From: CAWGXG01 sp963826505
GTDB lineage: Bacteria > Chloroflexota > Anaerolineae > Aggregatilineales > Aggregatilineaceae
Direction: 5' to 3'
NCBI GenBank assembly: GCA_963826505.1
Contig: CAWGXG010000006.1
Location: 62,001 to 126,000, forward strand
DNA: 64,000 bases
In this document: in pieces, positions 59,975 through 64,000 of the stretch
How the letters are laid out: each line of letters opens with the position of its first letter
How positions within the stretch are numbered: position 1 is the stretch's first letter
Program-made: the position numbers and the translations under genes
The notes under the pieces: generated by a model
Told to the model about the DNA's origin: nothing
The model's database searches: none
Seen by the model: the letters and a program-made list of their open reading frames with translations, nothing else

Positions 59975-61165
59975 TCAGGGACCGCTGGAACTCATAAACA
60001 GGGCGCTGTAAAATTCGTCTGCAAACCGTCTCCGGGCTTCATCCGTCACCGGCCAACGGAAGCCTAGCACGGTGTCCACTCCCGCGCGGACCGGTACTTC
60101 CAGCAGAGACAGGGCGTTGTATTCCTGCAAGCGATGGCCTCCCCAGGCTTGCGGGCCGAGGCTCGGACTGAGGTACATCAGTGCTGCCGATCCGCCTTGC
60201 AGCAACTCGCCCAACTCATTCGCGGGCAGCAGCTCCCCACCCAGCTGCGCTTCGTGCGTCGCGGCCAGCAGCAGCCCGCTGATCGCCGGGTCGTCCGGGT
60301 CGGTGAAGGCTTCTCCGGCGTAATGCACGATGTGGTACGGGCAGCGCGCCAACTTTCCGCGCACGACCGCCAGACTGGCGCTTTCTGCCAGGATCGTCTC
60401 GACCTCAACCGGCAGCCCGTACCGGGTCGCCCCGACGCGTATGGCGCGCTCCACTTCGTGGATTTCCCGATCCGCCGTTTCTGGCCGCAGCCCCGACGAG
60501 ATCAACAGGCAGCGCAGTGGCTGGCTTTTTTGATGCAGCGTCCGCAGCAGTTTGTCAAACGTCACGCCAGACGGAGGCGCTGATCCGACGATCGTCCGGC
60601 AGACGGGAACCGTCATCCACAATGGGGCAAAATCGGTATACGCCACCTCGTAAGGCACGCTCAGGTAATCAAACGGACTCTCGAACACCACCGTGAGATT
60701 TTCCCGCTGGCCGAAGCGCCGGTATTCCTTCTCCAACGCTCGCATCATTATGGGGTGAGCCTGCTCCAACCCGTGGTAGATGTGCGCGCCAATCTCATGA
60801 ATGACGTGTTCCCACGTCTCGCGTGCTGCCTGATCGTTGTCGCGGTATGCGTCGGCCAGATAGCGCCCCAGATCGTTCATTTGCACGTTCAGCACTCCGA
60901 AATTGACCGACCAGTTGGGCCTGCTGGGAACATCCGGTGTCGGCTTTCCGAAGATATGGAACGTCAGTCGTCCATCGGCAGTACAGCGGATCGTGAAGAC
61001 GACACGATGCTCCGAAGGCAGGCCGCCGGAATGCGATTTGCGGGTTTTGCGGCGGGTTTCCGACGACAGAATTTCGATCAAATGGCTGGCAGCGTCCGCT
61101 GCGCTCAGATCGGCGTCTTCGGACTGTTCGGGCGGTAGATCATCGCGTTCATCAGGCTTAGCCAT
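59975..61165 (-). CDS. CHAT-fold protein lacking both catalytic residues
   Basis: This protein of about 396 residues has an N-terminal beta-rich region and a C-terminal CHAT (caspase/separase-like) domain. The CHAT fold is seen in HIVHYAGEAF at about 278-287 and in GVDTVLGFRWPVTDEARRRF near the end. The catalytic His of the GHG motif is replaced by E285, and the catalytic Cys of the L-x-A-C motif by S335 (MYLSPSLG). It is therefore probably a pseudo-protease. It ends just after the FYSALF segment, shorter than usual; a frame open from about 60003 into the next gene may continue it. It is the fifth ubiquitin-operon gene; its ATG follows GAGGTG at the JAMM gene's end. Confidence 0.75.
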   Translation of the reverse strand: MAKPDERDDLPPEQSEDADLSAADAASHLIEILSSETRRKTRKSHSGGLPSEHRVVFTIRCTADGRLTFHIFGKPTPDVPSRPNWSVNFGVLNVQMNDLGRYLADAYRDNDQAARETWEHVIHEIGAHIYHGLEQAHPIMMRALEKEYRRFGQRENLTVVFESPFDYLSVPYEVAYTDFAPLWMTVPVCRTIVGSAPPSGVTFDKLLRTLHQKSQPLRCLLISSGLRPETADREIHEVERAIRVGATRYGLPVEVETILAESASLAVVRGKLARCPYHIVHYAGEAFTDPDDPAISGLLLAATHEAQLGGELLPANELGELLQGGSAALMYLSPSLGPQAWGGHRLQEYNALSLLEVPVRAGVDTVLGFRWPVTDEARRRFADEFYSALFMSSSGP

Positions 61166-61167
61166 CG

Positions 61168-62373
61168 TCACCTCATTTCATTATCCGCGTCGTTGGCGCG
61201 CCGTGGGGTGACGTAAAACCGGCGGCTGGGGCCAATCTGGTCGCCCACCCACCGGAAGAACACGGCCCCACCGCGCGATCCGAGCACCAGCGCGACGTAC
61301 CAGCGATCGGGGAAAAAACGACGATGCAAAAAATGATCATCCTGTGAAAAGAATAATTCGGTTGTCTGTGGCTCGCCGCTGTCCTCCTGAGCATCAGGGG
61401 GTGACGGCAGCGCTGTTTCCACCAGATGGGTGTGATACCAACCGACGATCTGCTTACCCGGATAGTGCTCGCGCAGCAGCACCGTTTGCCGCTGCCACGA
61501 TTTGAAGGTGTAACGCAGTTCGACCAGGCTGGCCTCGGTGCCTTCGGCTGGCAAATGATCGGTGATTTCGACCAGATACCCGCCAGGCACGGCGGCATTT
61601 TGATACACATGTCCGACGAGCATGCCGCCCTGCTCGATCGCTACATCGGATTGGGCGATGTGTTCCAGCGCGTCCAGGGTGCGGCGCGCCATGACGATCG
61701 GCATGGTCACGTCGGTTGGCGCGGCGGGTGCCGCATCGGAGGGACTGGGATGGACCGGCCCGCTTTCGACCATCGCCAGCGCGCCAAAATCGGCCAGCGT
61801 CTTCAGCGGGAACACGACGTCAGGCGTGCTCTCGTCGATCAGTTCGATCAGCGGCTCGTCTTCGGAGTCTGGAAAAACCACTTCTTCGCCGAAAAAATCG
61901 GCCTGCTCATCATCGCAGATCGCCACCTGGGGCAGGTATTCGTCCCCTTCGTGCAGGATATGCATGCGCAGCAGCGCGGTCTGTAGATTCTGCCAGACAG
62001 TATCCAGGTGTTCGATACCCAGATCGCGGCTGATGACCGCGCCGGACACCGGGAAGCGCAGCTCGACCGTGAAAAAGGTCAGCGGGTCGCCCGGTCGCAC
62101 GGAGCCGTCACGCCATTCGAGCGTCAGCCAGTGCTCGCATGATTGGGCCGCGCGCTCGGGATCTGTCCGCACGATGGCGGCGTCGATCAGGGTATCTTCA
62201 TAGCGGGGCGTGATCACCGCGCGGTAAAAATCGCCGTCGGCGATGACCCCCTCGCGGAGCAATTCCCCGACCAGAGTATGCACCAGCGGGCCAAATACGT
62301 TCGCCGCGTCGAAATCTTTGCGATACACGCGCCCGTGAGCAGGTGTCTCGATCGCGAGCCGGCAGTATTTCAT
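61168..62373 (-). CDS. JAMM/MPN metalloprotease, candidate deubiquitinase-like enzyme
   Basis: This 401-residue protein has an unknown alpha/beta N-terminal part (about 1-215) and a C-terminal JAB/MPN domain (about 225-390). The complete JAMM zinc site is E247 (IEQGGMLVGH), H314 and H316 (GWYHTHL), S343 and D346 (FFSQDDHF). The H-to-S gap is 26 residues instead of the standard 7, so an acidic, proline-rich insert enlarges the loop near the active site. JAMM enzymes in bacterial ubiquitin-like operons cut the linked protein or process the modifier. It follows the ubiquitin-like gene by about 100 bases and precedes the CHAT gene. Catalysis is expected but not shown. Confidence 0.85.
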   Translation of the reverse strand: MKYCRLAIETPAHGRVYRKDFDAANVFGPLVHTLVGELLREGVIADGDFYRAVITPRYEDTLIDAAIVRTDPERAAQSCEHWLTLEWRDGSVRPGDPLTFFTVELRFPVSGAVISRDLGIEHLDTVWQNLQTALLRMHILHEGDEYLPQVAICDDEQADFFGEEVVFPDSEDEPLIELIDESTPDVVFPLKTLADFGALAMVESGPVHPSPSDAAPAAPTDVTMPIVMARRTLDALEHIAQSDVAIEQGGMLVGHVYQNAAVPGGYLVEITDHLPAEGTEASLVELRYTFKSWQRQTVLLREHYPGKQIVGWYHTHLVETALPSPPDAQEDSGEPQTTELFFSQDDHFLHRRFFPDRWYVALVLGSRGGAVFFRWVGDQIGPSRRFYVTPRRANDADNEMR

Positions 62374-62474
62374 CGTCCCTGGTCCCTTGCGATGTGACGG
62401 ATAGGCTGACGGCGCAGCAGACAGGGCCGCCGATAGTGCGATCAGACAGCCTTGTCTGCCCGTGTATTCCAGTG

Positions 62475-62735
62475 CTACCCGGCGATCATTTCCGGTACGA
62501 GCGTCACCGTTTCACCGGGCAGAACACCCGCCGCGTTGAGCGTTTCTTCTTCTTGCAGGCGGCGGCCCCGGTAGCTCATGTGATAGGTCATGGGGCGACC
62601 AGCCTGATCGGTCATCGGCAGCCCCAAGGCGGCGACCGTGGCCGGGATCAACTTCTCGACGTGCGCGGCTTCCGCCATCTTCACCTGATGGCGTTTGTTC
62701 CCCGTGTGGTCTTCAAGTACGACTTGGATCGCCAT
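62475..62735 (-). CDS. Ubiquitin-like protein (YukD/Ub-fold)
   Basis: This 86-residue protein reads as a single beta-grasp domain: MAIQVVLEDHTGNKRHQV gives the first hairpin, EKLIPATVAALGL the helix, and YRGRRLQEEETLNAAGV and ETVTLVPE the later strands. The YRGRRLQEEETL part aligns with the ubiquitin FAGKQLEDGRTL stretch. The C-terminus is EMIAG, so it ends in a single glycine rather than Gly-Gly. It has an AAAGGAGAG ribosome site. It lies between the tandem alpha/beta protein and the JAMM protease. Its identity as a modifier is inferred from fold and neighbours; YukD-type proteins of type VII secretion are the main alternative, but no ESX genes are here. Confidence 0.85.
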   Translation of the reverse strand: MAIQVVLEDHTGNKRHQVKMAEAAHVEKLIPATVAALGLPMTDQAGRPMTYHMSYRGRRLQEEETLNAAGVLPGETVTLVPEMIAG

Positions 62736-62808
62736 GCTATGCTCTCCTTTGATGGATTACCCTATATCCATTACACCACAGTGTTAACGATAGATCGAGC
62801 ATTACGTC

Positions 62809-63723
62809 CTAAACGCCCAACATTTCCGACAGGCGACGATCGGCGGGCAGGTGGGCCATGATCTGTATCTCGCGGGCGTACAGGTCCAGGTAGGCACCCA
62901 GCAGCCGCGTGACGAAGCAGAACATCTCGAAATCGAATTCCTGCGTCGGGACTTCCAGCATGATCAGCACGCGCCCGACTTCATCTAATCCTATTTTAGC
63001 CATAAACCATGTCTGGTTGATCGCCAACAGGTATTCCAGAAATGCCTGCTGCGCCGCCAGACTCGCCGCACCGCCGCCGACCGGGTCGTCGGGCAGCACG
63101 GGAATATGGAAAGTGGTCCACGCGCGGGTGACGGTCAGATACACGTCAAACATGCGCTGGCCCTTGTAGCCCAGCGGCCAGGTGATGCCCTGCGGCTTGC
63201 TGCGCGCAACCCAGCCGTGCGGCACGGCCGCCCGCACGTAGGATGCCAGCACTTCGATCGGAATCCCCGGCGGCTCCTCGAAGAAGCGTTCTTTCGCGGC
63301 GCGATCACAGGCCGGGGCGGGCAGCGGATCGCCGCTGGTCAGCGCGGCAGCATCCACCAGCGGCAGGTAGCGCGTCAGCGCCTCCAGCGCGACGTCGACC
63401 CGCTGCAGGCTGCCTCCGGTGGGCATTTCGACGGCCAATAGCGGCGTGCCGTCCCTGGCTAGCGCGAATTTCGCCGCGAATAGCTGCTCGTTGTGCGTCA
63501 GCAGGGCGCGGTAGAGCGCGACACGCTGTGCGTCGCTCCACCCACCGGCCGGCGGGGCCAACTGCTCACCCAGTGGCACGGTCAGGCATGTCCACGATGG
63601 GGTAAACCCCAGCCGCGCGGTCAGCGCACCGTCCGGGCTGGTGATACGCCAGCCGGACTCCGTGCGGGTGGTGTGCCAGCCTTTGCGCTCGATGGCGCTT
63701 ACGACGATCTCAGGTTCGGCCAT
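62809..63723 (-). CDS. Tandem-duplicated alpha/beta protein of the ubiquitin-like operon
   Basis: This 304-residue protein consists of two similar halves. Half 1 (about 5-140) carries WRITSPDG, LTVPLG, HNEQLFAAKFALARDGTPLLAVEMPT in pieces and a final helix. Half 2 (about 155-300) carries ITWPLGYKG, TTFHIPVL, INQTWFMAKIGLDEVGRVLIMLEVPT and a similar final helix. The order strand, helix, paired strands, helix resembles YbjN or type III secretion chaperone-like folds, but I do not recognise a named family and this comparison is tentative. It lies between the E2-like gene and the ubiquitin-like gene. A chaperone or modifier-binding role is only a guess. Confidence 0.75.
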   Translation of the reverse strand: MAEPEIVVSAIERKGWHTTRTESGWRITSPDGALTARLGFTPSWTCLTVPLGEQLAPPAGGWSDAQRVALYRALLTHNEQLFAAKFALARDGTPLLAVEMPTGGSLQRVDVALEALTRYLPLVDAAALTSGDPLPAPACDRAAKERFFEEPPGIPIEVLASYVRAAVPHGWVARSKPQGITWPLGYKGQRMFDVYLTVTRAWTTFHIPVLPDDPVGGGAASLAAQQAFLEYLLAINQTWFMAKIGLDEVGRVLIMLEVPTQEFDFEMFCFVTRLLGAYLDLYAREIQIMAHLPADRRLSEMLGV

Positions 63724-63751
63724 AATAGTCTGTCATGCGGCCTGCATGGCG

Positions 63752-64000
63752 TCAGTCCTCGCTCACAATTTCGATCAGGGTGTCCGGATCGGCCATTGGC
63801 ACGGAGTCCGGCTGCCCGGTTGACTTGTCGGGCGCGGCGGCTGCTCCCAGATCGCACCCGGCTGTCGAGCAGATCGCGATCATCTACCGGGAAGCGCTGC
63901 GCGTTGGCGCGTGCCCACTCGGCGGCCTCGTGGTTGAGCGGGTCCTTCACGTTATAACTCTGGTACATGACCAGCCGCCCGACTTCCTGCACGATCAGGT
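63752..64000 (-). CDS. C-terminus of an E2-like ubiquitin-conjugating enzyme, cut by the right edge, likely frameshifted
   Basis: The minus-strand frame entering at the right edge reads LIVQEVGRLVMYQSYNVKD and continues DPLNHEAAEWARANAQRFP. The DPLN-x-EAAE stretch followed by a helix matches the C-terminal helices of E2 (UBC) enzymes, where DPLNPEAAE is typical. The catalytic Cys would lie upstream of position 64000 in this direction. After residue RDLLD the coding quality moves to another frame, giving APDKSTGQPDSVPMADPDTL and a TGA at 63752-63754; a slip within about 63850-63885 is therefore likely. It is the first gene of the operon that continues with the alpha/beta, ubiquitin-like and JAMM genes. 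Confidence 0.7.

Noticed and set aside
62475..62735. YukD of a type VII secretion locus
   Set aside because: No WXG100, EssC-type ATPase or related genes are in the window; E2-like and JAMM neighbours fit a ubiquitin-like pathway better.

Overview
The window looks like chromosomal DNA of a high-GC environmental bacterium, most likely Chloroflexota (Anaerolineae-like). This is an inference from gene content: a 7TM-type histidine kinase, Fe-S protein N-terminus, family-5 oligosaccharide transporter and ubiquitin-like operon in combinations I associate with that phylum. No rRNA, tRNA, CRISPR array or insertion sequence was seen. Several otherwise intact conserved genes (SIS isomerase, gltB, the giant scaffold, the E2-like gene) carry one frameshift each. 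That pattern suggests consensus indel errors, perhaps a long-read or metagenome assembly, as much as biology.

Layout. 0-8 kb (minus) is signalling: the start of a putative Fe-S protein, then a membrane GAF histidine kinase followed by four stand-alone receivers and a HEAT protein, then a second two-component pair (7TM-PAS kinase and LuxR regulator) beside a degenerate receiver. 8.4-25.5 kb is sugar metabolism: an aldo/keto reductase; a minus-strand operon (SIS, KDPG aldolase, phosphotriesterase-like, FGGY kinase, VOC, 2-hydroxyacid dehydrogenase); a decayed GntR regulator with a perfect operator; and a plus-strand ABC sugar importer followed by an FSA-like aldolase, UROD-like, PfkB kinase, RbsD/FucU, SDR and methyltransferase. 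25.5-39.4 kb is a pectin/oligouronide operon (oligogalacturonate lyase, KduI, KduD, KdgF, heparinase II/III-like lyase, Opp/Dpp-type importer) flanked by two divergent LacI regulators with palindromic operators. With the KDPG aldolase at 10.6 kb, and if a KDG kinase is present, this would form a route from oligogalacturonide to pyruvate and glyceraldehyde-3-phosphate.

39.4-43 kb holds a VWA / PP2C phosphatase / kinase triad equivalent to E. coli yegL-yegK(pphC)-yegI, here with a membrane hairpin in the kinase. Next come a phosphatidylcholine-synthase-like enzyme, gltD-gltB, a UROD-family protein, a PlsC acyltransferase and a GH13_18 phosphorylase.

54.3-64 kb (minus, running in from beyond the right edge) is the most interesting part: a compact operon whose products read as a eukaryote-like ubiquitin pathway. 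In transcription order it encodes the C-terminus of an E2-like conjugating enzyme, a tandem-duplicated alpha/beta protein, an 86-residue ubiquitin-like protein, a JAMM/MPN metalloprotease with all metal ligands, a CHAT-fold protein that seems to have lost both catalytic residues, and a ~1,830-residue propeller-TPR-HEAT-Ig-like membrane protein. An E1-like enzyme and the E2 catalytic domain, if present, lie beyond position 64000.
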